Notes under the pieces: model-generated
What the model was told of the DNA's origin: nothing
Database searches by the model: none
The model's input: only the letters and a program-made list of their open reading frames with translations
NCBI RefSeq assembly: GCF_030867145.1
Contig: NC_134416.1
Span: 94,713,183 to 94,777,182, forward strand
Direction of reading: 5' to 3'
Length of the DNA stretch: 64,000 nt
From: Opisthocomus hoazin
Taxonomy: Eukaryota > Chordata > Aves > Opisthocomiformes > Opisthocomidae
Shown: piece after piece, positions 50,912 to 62,200 of the stretch
Layout of the letters: the number at the start of each line of letters is the position of its first letter
Position numbering within the stretch: the stretch's first letter is position 1
Translations under genes and position numbers: made by a program

Positions 50912-51930
50912 GACTGAGTCTAGTTGGAGGCTGGTGACAAGTGGTGTCCCTCAGGGGTCAGTACTGGGCCCAGTCTTGTTTAACTTCTTCATCAACGACC
51001 TGGATGAAGAGTTAGAATGTACCCTCAGCAAGTTTGCTGACGACACCAAACTGGGAGGTGTGGTAGATACACCGGAAGGCTGTGCTGCCATTCAGCGTGA
51101 CCTGGATAGGCTGGAGAGCTGGGCAGAGAGGAACCTGATGAGGTTCAACAAGGGCAAGTGCAGGGTCCTGCACCTGGGGAGGAACAACCTCATGCACCAG
51201 TACAGGCTTGGGGTGGACCTGCTGGAGAGCAGCTCTGCGGAGAGGGACCTGGGTGTCCTGGTGGACGACAGGTTAACTATGAGCCAGCAGTGTGCCCTGG
51301 CTGCCAAGAAGGCCAATGGGATCCTGGGGTGCATCAAGAAGAGTGTGGCCAGCAGGACAAGGGAGGTTCTCCTTCCCCTCTACACTGCCCTGGTGAGGCC
51401 TCATCTGGAGTACTGTGTCCAGTTCTGGGCTCCCCAGTTCAAGAAGGATGAAGAGCTACTGGAGAGAGTCCAGCGGAGGGCTACAAGGATGGTGAGGGGA
51501 CTGGAGCATCTCCCCTACGAGGAGAGGTTGAGGGAACTGGGCTTGTTCAGCCTGAAGAAGAGAAGGCTGCGAGGGGACCTTATAAATGCCTACAAATATC
51601 TGAAGGGTGGGTGTCAGGAGGATGGGGCCAAGCTCTTTTCAGTGGTGCCCAGTGACAGGACAAGGGGCAATGGGCACAAACTGAGGCACAGGAAGTTCCG
51701 TCTGAACATGAGGAGGAACTTCTTCCCTCTGAGGGTGACGGAGCACTGGAACAGGCTGCCCAGGGAGGTTGTGGAGTCTCCTTCTCTGGAGATATTCAAG
51801 ACCCGCCTGGACAAGGTCCTGTGCAGCCTGCTGTAGGTGACCCTGCTTCGGCGGGGGGGTTGGACTAGATGACCCACAGAGGTCCCTTCCAACCCCTACT
51901 ATTCTGTGATTCTGTGATTCTGTGATTCTG
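50912..51930 (+). mobile_element. CR1 LINE, young 5'-truncated copy with open ORF2 C-terminal half (copy 7)
   Basis: About 1 kb covers the last third of CR1 ORF2 and the short 3' UTR. The frame is open for about 300 codons to the natural TAG at 51834-51836. It contains [14 protein letters not shown], the catalytic FADD box of the reverse transcriptase, then the thumb and C-terminal region with [20 protein letters not shown] and [19 protein letters not shown]. There is no ATG at the truncation point, so it is not a complete gene, and the endonuclease, the earlier RT motifs and ORF1 are missing. The tail has about four attctgtg units (51901-51933). The 9-mer tgaataatt flanks both ends (50903-50911 and 51931-51939), consistent with a target-site duplication. 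It lies in sense orientation in ANKRD33B intron 1. Confidence 0.95.
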
Positions 51931-51939
51931 TGAATAATT

Positions 51940-54900
51940 ACCCCATCTCAGTCATCGTTGATCTAATCAGCTAAACCAATTATAATATAAGCTCAAGCCA
52001 TTTATGAAAGTTTCTCAGATTGCTTTATGCAGACTGGAAGGTTTTGTGCATTGTACACAGATCAGTTTATAGCGGATAGTGATGCTCAGCACTAAATTTT
52101 GTTCTTTTTTAATACAAAGTAAATTTATAATCTCTGTTAACCCAAGTTTCAGAGAGTTGCAGAGTTTTTAGTGGAGTTCAGAATTTCCCTCAAGTAATTT
52201 TGGGAGATTTATTTTGAAATACTTGACCTGGTTTGTTTTGGGTTTTTTTGCTTTGTATGTAAGTTATGTTATAGTGAGTGATAGTTATCTATAGTTCTGC
52301 TATAATAGTGAGTTATGTATAACACAAAATATTAATATATGAATTATTATTTTAGTAAATCAACAAGAAAAGGTTTAAGCACAACTTTGTATCCCTTTAT
52401 GTTTTATTATTCTTCCACTTCTATTACTCATAATATTGTTTGTGTAATATGCTTTTCACTTAGACATAATTTTCATAGTTGTCCCTGCTTATGATTATGG
52501 ATTACAATGAATCATTATCTCATTTAATTCAATTACGTGCAGTTTTAATCATTGCTGTTAAACCAACCTTGCAAAATTGTCATTAATGCTTACAGGTGTG
52601 TGCAAAGCAAACTGGACGGTTGTTTATCACTGTCATAGTTTAACCCGGCAGCTGGCAACTAAGCAGCAGACAGCCGCTCACTTACCTCTCCTCTTCCCCA
52701 CAGCGGGATGGGGACGAGAAATGGACAAAAGGGGAAACTCATGGGTCGAGATAAAGACAGTTTGATAAGACAACAGAGGAAATACTACTACTACTACTAC
52801 TACTGCTGCTGATAATAATAATGATAATATGAATGTGCAAAACAAGCTATATACAGTACAGTTTTTCTCACCACATGATGACCGATTTGCAGCCAGTCTC
52901 TGAGCAGCGATAGCGGAACCTGGAAAATTGTGAATTTTGTGAATTTTGCAAAACTCCCCAAAAAGACTGGTCTCCTGGAAAAGTTTGAACTCCCATCCAA
53001 GAGACAATTTGAATTCATGGCAAAGAGAAGAGCTGATTCCTGCCCCCCGGCCAACCCCCGTTCATAAACTGAGCCTGACGTCTACGGCACGGAATATTTC
53101 TTCTGGCCAGCTTGGCTGTCTGTCTGACTGTGCTCCCTCCCAGCTCCTGCACGCCTGCTCATCAGTCGAATATGGGAAACTGGAAAAAGTCCTTGATTTC
53201 ATAGCAACAACTGAAAGCATCAGTGTTATCAACATTCTTCTCATACTAAATCCAAAACAGCAGCTACTGGGAGGAAAATGACCTCCATCCCAGCCGAAAC
53301 CAGGGCAATCACGATGCTTATGAAAAGCAATAGGTAATGTCAGTTTAGTCTTTTGCCAGACCTATTTGTGTCTGGGATAACAGACGAAAAGCTACAATAA
53401 GCTGTTTATGTTCTGAGCGTCTTGGTGGAAAATAAGTTGCCTGAAGAGATTTTTTTAAAAGCTAAAATTATTGCGTGCTGTATGTGATTTGCTCTGCTGT
53501 TCAGCTTGAGTTCATTATTGATCCTCTAGTATTTTTTGTGATCTCTATTATCTGTAATGATCTAGTATACAACTAGCCTTGCATCCATAATTTTGTTGTA
53601 ACATCTGAGTTATAAAATCGTCTCCTGAGATATCCATGACCTCACTTAATCAGACACATTGTTATGTCATTAGCCAACACAGCTGAGCAAAGCAGAGTGT
53701 GTTTTTATAGTGGCAGCAGTATTCCAGTCTTACATGAAATCAAAGACACATGAAGAAATATCAGTCTAAAAGGAATCAAAATCTTCCCGAGACTATTTCA
53801 TTCTATTTCAAACATGCACATTTCAAGTTTATGCTTTTCTAGGAAATTTTAATACAATATTTTTAGTCTGATTACAGAATAGCACTATGAAACTCGTACA
53901 ATTCATAAACATTGCTTGAGGAAGGTGTTGCAACATCTGATTAACTGCAGGTAGTCCCAGGCCTGAAATGTCCATATATGTACTCTGGGATGAAATGAAG
54001 AAAATTAGTTAGACTTTATTTAGTATATGTAGAAAACAAGTGATTTATCCCAGACTGACTGTTTTGTCATGTATTCTAAATAAAGCGTTGTTAATTTTGC
54101 TCTGTCACTTCAAAACAAAGGAGGAATCTTTCAAAACTGTGCTAGTTATATAAAAATATGTCTTATACTATAGAAGAACTATGGGGAAGCTCTGTGAAAT
54201 GCCAAATATTCCACAGAGGAAAGACAGCCCTCAACACCTGGCAGTATTATGGCTTCTACTTGGAAAAAAACTGTTACTGAACTGAATTTCAGCCCCCCTT
54301 ATGTGGAAAATTTAGGAGTAAATGTTAATGTAGCTGATGTGATGGATGACTCCTGCTTTCTTATTTGTCACGCAGTCTGTATGTGGTATTTGAAAAATGA
54401 AATCGAATCTGTTGCAAACCTCAGAGAAGCCAGCCACCCCGTTCTCCTGTAATGAAGAAATCCATTTTCCTAGAGTCCAAAGGCATCAATGTTGTTTCAT
54501 GTTCAAGGTCTCTTCTGCACAGAGGATCAAAGCAGATTTTTGGGCCTGTTCGGTTTCATTGGTCTGGGAGAACGATGGGCAGCGACCCTGGCTGCCGACC
54601 GGGAGAGAGCAAGTCTTGGCTAACAAAACAGTACTTGAAAAGCAGGGATGCTGTGCTTGCATGCTGTGACAGATGTACAGTTATTCCTTCTAATAATTGA
54701 TTATTATCATATATTAATGTGAATAGTCTGAGTTTTTGTCATGGATTGACATAGGTGGTGACTGAGGACATATGAAGAGAGGGAAAAGGATGCTGTCGAG
54801 GGAGAAATGTTGAAGTCTTAGAGAGAGGACAGACATTTAAGAATTATCAATCTTCCTTCTCCTAAAGCTTTCACATGTAGTGAATATGTCTGAGAATGGA

Positions 54901-56808
54901 TCTTACTGACAAAATAATAGTAAAATTCAATTTTAAAAATACATTTTTTTTCCATGTACACTGACAACTTCATAATTGCACCATGACCCTTCATATGAAG
55001 AGCAGAATAGTTGATGCCTTTGCAGAACACTAATGAGATAAAGTGTCGTCTCTTTTCTGAGGATAACCAGATTACTCAGGTTCAGACTTTTCTAGCTAAA
55101 ATTCATTTATACTGCTTTGTTTTTATCGTTTGAAAAAACATTGAGCTCACAGCTGTATTTTCCTGCAGACGGCTGTGATACAGACTACTGCTTTACAAAT
55201 TACTTCAAAAGGCAGTTTGCCGAAAACAATTTTATATCAGTTATATTTATTAATTGAGATTGCTGAAAGAGTTTGCAATATATTATGGCTGTGGATAATA
55301 GTATTTGTTGGTATATGAAGTTAAAGATTCCAGACTAACAACTCATGTTGCGATTGATTTATTGTGCTTCCTGGCTGATCCACTTGTACTAACTTTCAGC
55401 AAGCAGAATACAGACAGGGCCAGAAATTAATGCAAAGAGAAAAAAAAAGGAAAAAAAAAACCCCACAGCCTGAAACCATAAATTATCATGGTATGATTGA
55501 ACCAGGATTTGAGCAACAACTGTCAAGTCCAAGGGTTTATTGCAATTTTCATTGTAAAACTGTAGCCTCCTGCACCTCATTTCAGTATCTGATGCATCTG
55601 GAAGAGTTCTGCAAAGGAAAGCCATCCCTCGGCAAGCGGTCTGTCTCACCCACCTCCCTCTGAAACACATAGCCGGGGAGGGGAACCGGAGAGCACTTGC
55701 ATCAGCCTCACAGCCCGGGACGGTGCTGGGAACCATATGGCGGTGAAGCAACTTGTTTTCATGTCCTCATGTGAGCGGTCGTTTTGCTTCTCGGCCAGGG
55801 AGTGCTGGGCGTGCTCCGTCGAACACCAGGTTCTCACGCACTTACCTGACCCACTTCGGATTCATACAACTGTCCTTCAAAATTGATTCTCCATGCTTCT
55901 GCATCGTGTAATCCCTCAGAAAGCTCCTACTTGTCGTTGCCTTTCCTTAATCCTTTGATAGCATCTTTGGAAAATAAACTTCAGAAAATGTTGATAGCTA
56001 AGTAATCATTATGGTTTGTAAACTCAGAATGGTGAATGAGGGTGATTGATTTTGAGATCATTTGTGTCTCATGTCTGCTGAAATCAGAACGTCAGTGTGT
56101 GTTAGCTGTGTTAGATCCTATCTGATGGAGGTACAGACTAAAAGTAGGACAAAAGTCCCTAAATACTGTAATGCAAAAGCCTCTCACAAGAAAGAGCTAA
56201 TGTTTGTTGTTCATATTGTTTGTTTTACTGTTCTACAGTTGGTTTTTTCTTTTAAAGAGAGCAAAAAAGGAACTTTTTTATTTTTTAAGCATCTAGTAAA
56301 TATTTTTAGAACACAAAAATGTCCTGTGAAAATACACTATGAAAATATCCTTCAGATACTGAGTGAAACAGTTTTTTCCATTAGAAATGAAACTACTTTA
56401 AGTTATTCTTACGGCTTTTTGAAAATTGCACTCTTTGAAAAAATGCCAATTTTTTCAGTGAACAATAGGATCCCTTTCTTACTGTCAAGAATTTTAGGTC
56501 TCCAAATTATTGCATACTTAGTTTTCTGCTATGATCAGTAACTGCCATTTTAGTGAATGACTGGGTGATTTTTTAAATCTGCAGAGTTTTTTGAGTTGTA
56601 AAGACCTGTATCCTGAACATCAGGTGAAAAGTGAAATTATTGAAGAACTAAAATAGTACTCAAGTACTCCACTCAAGTGGAGACGGACACAATTTTTTTT
56701 AAAGTCAATAATGTTTACATTGTAGTAAAGCTTAGATTAATCTGAACAATCCCACCAGGAGAGTACATACGTTTTCGTGAATATTATTTCAGGTCATATA
56801 TGTATATA
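51940..56808 (+). other. ANKRD33B intron 1, between the two inverted CR1 copies
   Basis: About 4.9 kb of AT-rich intronic DNA that would form the loop if copies 7 and 8 paired. It holds the TAC microsatellite and one long but compositionally odd open frame (56062-56541, Lys/Phe-rich), and nothing recognised as a gene. Confidence 0.45.
52783..52828. repeat. Compound trinucleotide microsatellite (TAC)7 (TGC)2 (GATAAT)n
   Basis: Seven perfect TAC units (52783-52803) are followed by TGC TGC T and an interrupted GATAATAATAATGATAAT stretch. It is a typical length-polymorphic intronic microsatellite, far from any splice site. Confidence 0.85.
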
Positions 56809-57541
56809 TCACAGAATCACAGAATCACAGAATAGTAGGGGTTGGAAGGGACCTCTGTGGGTCATCTAGTCCAACCCCCCGGCCGAAGCAGGGTCACCTA
56901 CAGCAGGCTGCACAGGACCTTGTCCAGGCGGGTCTTGAATATCTCCAGAGAAGGAGACTCCACAACCTCCCTGGGCAGCCTGTTCCAGTGCTCCGTCACC
57001 CTCAGAGAGAAGAAGTTCCTCCTCATGTTCAGACGGAACTTCCTGTGCCTCAGTTTGTGCCCATTACCCCTTGTCCTGTCACTGGGCACCACTGAAAAGA
57101 GCTTGGCCCCATCCTCCTGACACCCACCCTTCAGATATTTGTAGGCATTTATAAGGTCCCCTCGCAGCCTTCTCTTCTTCAGGCTGAACAAGCCCAGTTC
57201 CCTCAACCTCTCCTCGTAGGGGAGATGTTCCAGTCCCCTCACCATCCTTGTAGCCCTCCGCTGGACTCTCTCCAGTAGCTCTTCATCCTTCTTGAACTGG
57301 GGAGCCCAGAACTGGACACAGTACTCCAGATGAGGCCTCACCAGGGTAGTGTAGAGGGGAAGGAGAACCTCCCTCGTCCTGCTGGCCACACTCTTCTTGA
57401 TGCACCCCAGGATCCCATTGGCCTTCTTGGCAGCCAGGGCACACTGCTGGCTCATAGTTAACCTGTCGTCCACCAGGACACCCAGGTCCCTCTCCGCAGA
57501 GCTGCTCTCCAGCAGGTCCACCCCAAGCCTGTACTGGTGCA
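56809..57541 (-). mobile_element. CR1 LINE, young copy in inverted orientation (copy 8)
   Basis: This 733-bp copy is collinear with 51193-51934 of copy 7 but on the opposite strand. The encoded C-terminal 213 or so residues differ from copy 7 at only two positions that I can see (Ala/Thr in the LYTxLVRPH motif and Pro/Ser in RNFFxLRV), and the reading frame is unbroken. It starts on the + strand with three cacagaat units. It is truncated at 57541, where the sequence passes directly into an (AT)-rich microsatellite. The near-identity shows that both copies inserted recently. Nothing suggests it is transcribed as a gene. Confidence 0.95.
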
Positions 57542-57555
57542 CGGGGTTATATAAA

Positions 57556-57564
57556 AAGCCATAT

Positions 57565-57602
<38 letters not shown>

Positions 57603-57636
57603 AATGTAGTTATTGATGAGCCATATATATGGCTTT
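57556..57636. repeat. (TA)n microsatellite with flanking palindrome
   Basis: A pure (TA)13 run occupies 57571-57596. It is flanked by two copies of agccatatata (57557-57567 and 57619-57629). The second copy is part of a perfect 16-bp palindrome, agccatatatatggct (57619-57634). The block starts immediately at the truncated 5' edge of CR1 copy 8, and TA-rich DNA also lies just outside the other end (about 56796-56808). The element therefore probably landed within an existing AT-rich repeat. Confidence 0.85.
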
Positions 57637-59141
57637 AAGCAGAATCCTCTGTACAATTTCAATAGAATGGTTTGAAGTACTGCAGGTTCTTCACAAGGAA
57701 ATGGGGATGGTCTCTATAAAGCAGTGATGGGTGTTGCTTCATACTGAGGAAAAGAGTGAATTGAAAATAAAAGGAATCAGAGAAATACTTTTATTGAAAG
57801 ATGTAATTGAGAAATACCCTACATATCTTGTGAGCATCCCAAAGAGTTGGCATTGCCTCTGTATCTTAATGAAGCTGTTTGACACCTAAGCCAAAAGTGC
57901 TATCCAGAATAACAATGAAACAGGGCACTGAAATATTAACTAACTGGTTATAATGACGATAAATCAGAAGCCACAGTTGTCATTTGGTGAATATCTCTGT
58001 CTCGGTAGTGTGCATGGGGAAAAGAAATAAAGAGAATGTTTAGGCAAGAACTGCTTAGAAAAATGATGGAGGAGTCAGGGCGGGCCATTCAGTTTTCATA
58101 ACCGAGTTCTCCTTCTTGCTGGCGTTTTGTGGTTATGAACTTGCAGCATGGCTGCGTGAGTGCGTTCTGGGCAGGCAGGGTTAGCTGGGAGGTTGAGATT
58201 TCTGTCTCTGCCCTTATCTGTTCCAATAGTCAGATACTGATGCTGAGCTGAAGAAAACCGAGTCAGGCACTGGCAGTGATGAGGGAGCGCAGGGAGCACT
58301 GATCCATCTGCCCCTGCCCTCCTCTGCGCCCCTCAGCCCCGTGCAGGTGAACACCGGGCTGCCCGAGTCGTCCTGGAGACCACAGATGATGGTTTTACTG
58401 GTAGTGGTCAAGCGAGCAGCCAGGATTAAGTACTGTTCGTTCCATTTAATTAATGACAAGTGTATTTTGTGGTGTTTTAGGGAAGCTGTCAGTTTGCCGC
58501 TGTGGAGTGAAATGCTATCTGGTACCAAGGAGAGTTAGAAGGTTTATGTCGTGGCTTGGCTTCCTTCTGGAAGTTTTACAGCTTCCAGCTGTCATAAAGC
58601 ACATTAAACAGGAACTCGAAAAGCAATTTTATTTTATTTATGCTTATAAAAAAAGTTCTAATGGGAAACCTGAAGTATTTAAAGATAGCAGCAGGCAGGA
58701 TGAACACAACTCCTGCTTATCACTTCCCCTTCAGAGAACAAGTAGTTGCCTTTCAGAGAATTAAAATACAGAGCAGGTCCAGTCCATCTTACCTGCCAGC
58801 TGCATTTTATTATACAATAAAATCTGATTTATTCTCATTTGGATATAGAGTATATAGCCATATAAGCATAAGCCATTTATAAACAGTTACTCTCCAAGTA
58901 GCATAATATAATGCGTACTCTCTTAGGAATTTCTGAGGAACACCAAACGTTACTCGCCAAAGAGCAGAGATAAAAAGCAGTGTTTTGGATCTGAACATTG
59001 TGCCTGGAGCTAATCACTAGTTTTGTTGACACCTTTTCAGTTCTTTCGTCTGAAAAAAAAAAAAGAGCAGACTAGTATGCTTCCTCAGTGAACTTTTCTG
59101 AGTCTGGTAAACCTAACTCTCTCTTTATGTTTTACTTACAG
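57637..59141 (+). other. ANKRD33B intron 1, 3' end with acceptor
   Basis: Unique sequence ending at the exon 2 acceptor. The last 30 bases are pyrimidine-rich (ctaactctctctttatgttttacttacag), and ctaac at 59113-59117 is a plausible branch-point context 25-30 bases from the splice site. Confidence 0.7.
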
Positions 59142-59271
59142 AATGGTCTTATCGTTGCCTGTTACCAAGGTTATGTGGATATTGTAATAGCCTTAGCACA
59201 ATGCCCTCACCTTGATGTGAACTGGCAGGACAACGAAGGGAACACGGCTCTAATTACAGCTGCACAGGCAG
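59142..59271 (+). CDS. ANKRD33B: ANKRD33B coding exon 2 (ankyrin repeat)
   Basis: This 130-bp internal exon is preceded by a good acceptor (tctttatgttttacttacag) and followed by a strong donor (G|gtaagg). It reads in phase 0 from exon 1 and ends in phase 1, splitting a Gly codon. The translation carries a classic ankyrin repeat: [20 protein letters not shown], then the hairpin stretch [20 protein letters not shown]. The last part matches the [18 protein letters not shown] block of vertebrate ANKRD33B almost residue for residue, which makes this the firmest call in the window. The spliced junction reads [13 protein letters not shown]. The next exon, expected to start with a residue after the AAQAG block, is not found before 64000. 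Confidence 0.95.
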
Positions 59272-62200
59272 GTAAGGCTTTTTGTTTCACCTCTTACATA
59301 CTGGGTTTTAGGAGGAGTGTGTGTTGTGGCTCTTATTTTTAGGATTTATTCAAAGCCCTAGAAAAAATCAGTTTGCATAAAATAATCCTGGCCAAGCCCA
59401 CACCCAAGTAAGTTTGTCATGATTTTCTTTGAATTGATGATCTATGGTAATATTTATCTAATGGATTAAGACAGAAAAAGCTATACATTTCTAGTAGATG
59501 CCATTAACTATTTTAACTTAAAAATAAACAAAATCTTGCTCCAGGTGTGGAGTACTATACTGCTTTGTTCCTTTAAGCCTATTTTCCTATGTTTGCTCTG
59601 GCAAGCAACCAGTCAACATTGTGGTCATGTAACGTGCTGTATTAGTGCTGATAGCATCTCTCTTCTCATGCTTGTTGCACCTACCTCAGCGGGTCTGTAG
59701 TTATTGATGACTGTAGGAAAATGTATCATCATTAAGAAATACCTTAGCTGCTAAGATATTCTTCAACCACTCCATTGTTAAAAGAAAAAAAAACCCTATT
59801 TACATAGCCTCAGCAGGGTTCGGTGTTTGCCAATGCTGCTTTTGTAACAGACTGATTGTATGACATCAAACATGTTAATCCTGATGCAAACTGGAGTGAG
59901 AGCAGAGCTTATCCCCAGGTTTTCCTTTACCCCACCCAGCTTCGTAATATTCCATGAACAAGTGTTACAGATCACATAAATATAAGAGATTTTCCCAAAA
60001 TAGTTGCTAGTTTCAAGTCTACAGTCAAAAAGCAATCAGTCCATTATTTCTGTTAAAATTGAAACACTGTGCTTTAACCTTTAAGGGAAGCTGTAGTTTT
60101 GTCTGACAAGTGTTAACAAAGTGCTAAAGCATGTAAATCAGTAAAAACTTGACCAAGGAGGCCATCACTTTGTAGGCTAAAAGCTGTTCTAGGGGCTGCC
60201 TGGCTCTGCATCCATGGTTTCCTTTGCATCCCTCAAGCGTGCTCCTCAAAGGCAATCACTTGACAAAGGAATGCATACCTGGTCTTCATCATGTCTTCTC
60301 ACTGATGAAGAACTTGCCGTGTTCGTGGGAGTTCATGGGGCATAGTATTCCCTCCCACACCCTGGCTGGCTGGAGGAAACAGATTTCCATCAGGCAATGT
60401 CAATGGACATTACAAGCCATACCTAAAGATCGAAGCAGTTCAGTTTTGATATTAATTTAGTAATATTGCCACTAGACATTTCCAGGCAATACCAAACTTT
60501 GCTTTGTGTTCTACCAAAAAGTGAACTCTGCTAAAGAAGTCACTGTAAGATAGGTCTTGAACCCTGGAAGAAAGATTGCGACCACAGCAGTCATGTCCAT
60601 AGCAAAGTCAGGACTATAGTAGCTTTCCTAAATAAAATGGAGAAGTCTCAAAAACTCTAATCTGCTTTTATTTATCTGCCCTAATATAAATTTGGACTAT
60701 AAAAGGTTTAACACTGACTCCTTCTTGACGTTTATAACTCATGATAATGAGCTCAGAATTAATCCAGAGGGCTGACGTTGACTTGACACTCTGCCAGCTC
60801 TTGCCATTGATCCCCAAAGCAACTGGAAATGACTGCAGTCAGCAAAGTTTGTACAAACTCCTAACAACTTGGATGTTTTCCCCTGCCTATGATAATCCTG
60901 AGCTACAGTGTTGACACTGGTTATTTTATTCATTATCACAAGATGCTACTGTACGGTTAATAGAGATTACTGTGAGGTTAGCATTGCAACCAGAGGAGCT
61001 ACAATGCAATAGATGCTGCTTAATTATTGCTGAATGTTAAGCAGTAACATTGAGCAGTGTATTATAAAGAACCGAAAGCAAAGATTATGACAGGTTTTCT
61101 TTAGTAGAGGATTTATTTGTTGGTTTTTTTAACTTCAGGCCATGGAAATAATATTTTTGCTAAATAAATTATTCTGAGAGATCGCTGTTATTTATGCTGA
61201 AAGCATGTTTTTGCATGTGGAAAGTCTAATAGCAAATCCACATGACTTCAGTTAATTGTAAGGCAATACCAGAAGGTTTCAGAAGGTGCTGTCATTTTTG
61301 CTATGACCGGCTGACCGTCATGTATGGCCAGACCTCAAAGAGGAGCTGGATGGGAAAGAGACTGTGGTCCTGTGGGATCATTCCGTGTGTTTCAGAGGCT
61401 GCGTCTATAACACGAGGTACAAAGGGAGATGACAGGGAGGCCTCTTCGCTTTTGCTACTGGAGTTTAAAATCCACACTTGCCTGTGACGTTTCATGACTG
61501 CCTGGATATGATGCTCAAATCTGAGCATCATCTTGAATTAAAGAGAATTATCTTAAAGACCAGCTAGAGTGTCAGAAAATAAGTGAATTCAGTTCCTCTT
61601 ATTGCTTTTGATAATTTAAGATTCTCATCCTTCAAAGAAAGTATCTAAAGCTGAAGTGTTTTGCATGGGCTGACCTGAGAAAGATAGGCTGGAGGGATCA
61701 GTGAAAAGTGGCACTTTCTTAATAAGCTTACTAGTGTAGAAAATAAACACGAAGTGCTCTGCTTAGTGTGTAAATTTCAGGTTTGAAAATTGGTCTGTTC
61801 ACTTGCTCTCACAGTTATGGGATCCCTGCTCAAAGACAGCTTGCCTTCCAAAACTGTAAATTTGTTCCAGCCTGCAGCAGGTGGTGCCCAGAGATGGTGG
61901 TGATGCTGCTGAAGCAGAAGCAAAATCAGTAAACATCAGTACAAAGACAATGCAGAAAAAATGGGAGAATGATGCAAACAACAGATTGAAACAACAAGTG
62001 GAGAGAAAGGAGAGTGGTTTCAACAAAAAGGAAAAGGGAGGAAAACAACATTAAAATTTTTTCCTCTGTTCTGCTGCTGCTGAGGACATAGCTACATCAG
62101 TGGCGGTGTATGGTAACAGGCATGCGCTGCTGTTCAGAAATAGTTGTATTTGCTCACAAAGGATAGATGTTTTGTGTTACAGGGACCAGTTTGGGGCAAG

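Noticed and set aside
56062..56541. 159-codon open frame in AT-rich intron
   Set aside because: It is Lys/Phe/Ile-rich with no domain. A frame of this length is expected by chance a few times in 64 kb on six frames, and it has no convincing splice or promoter context.
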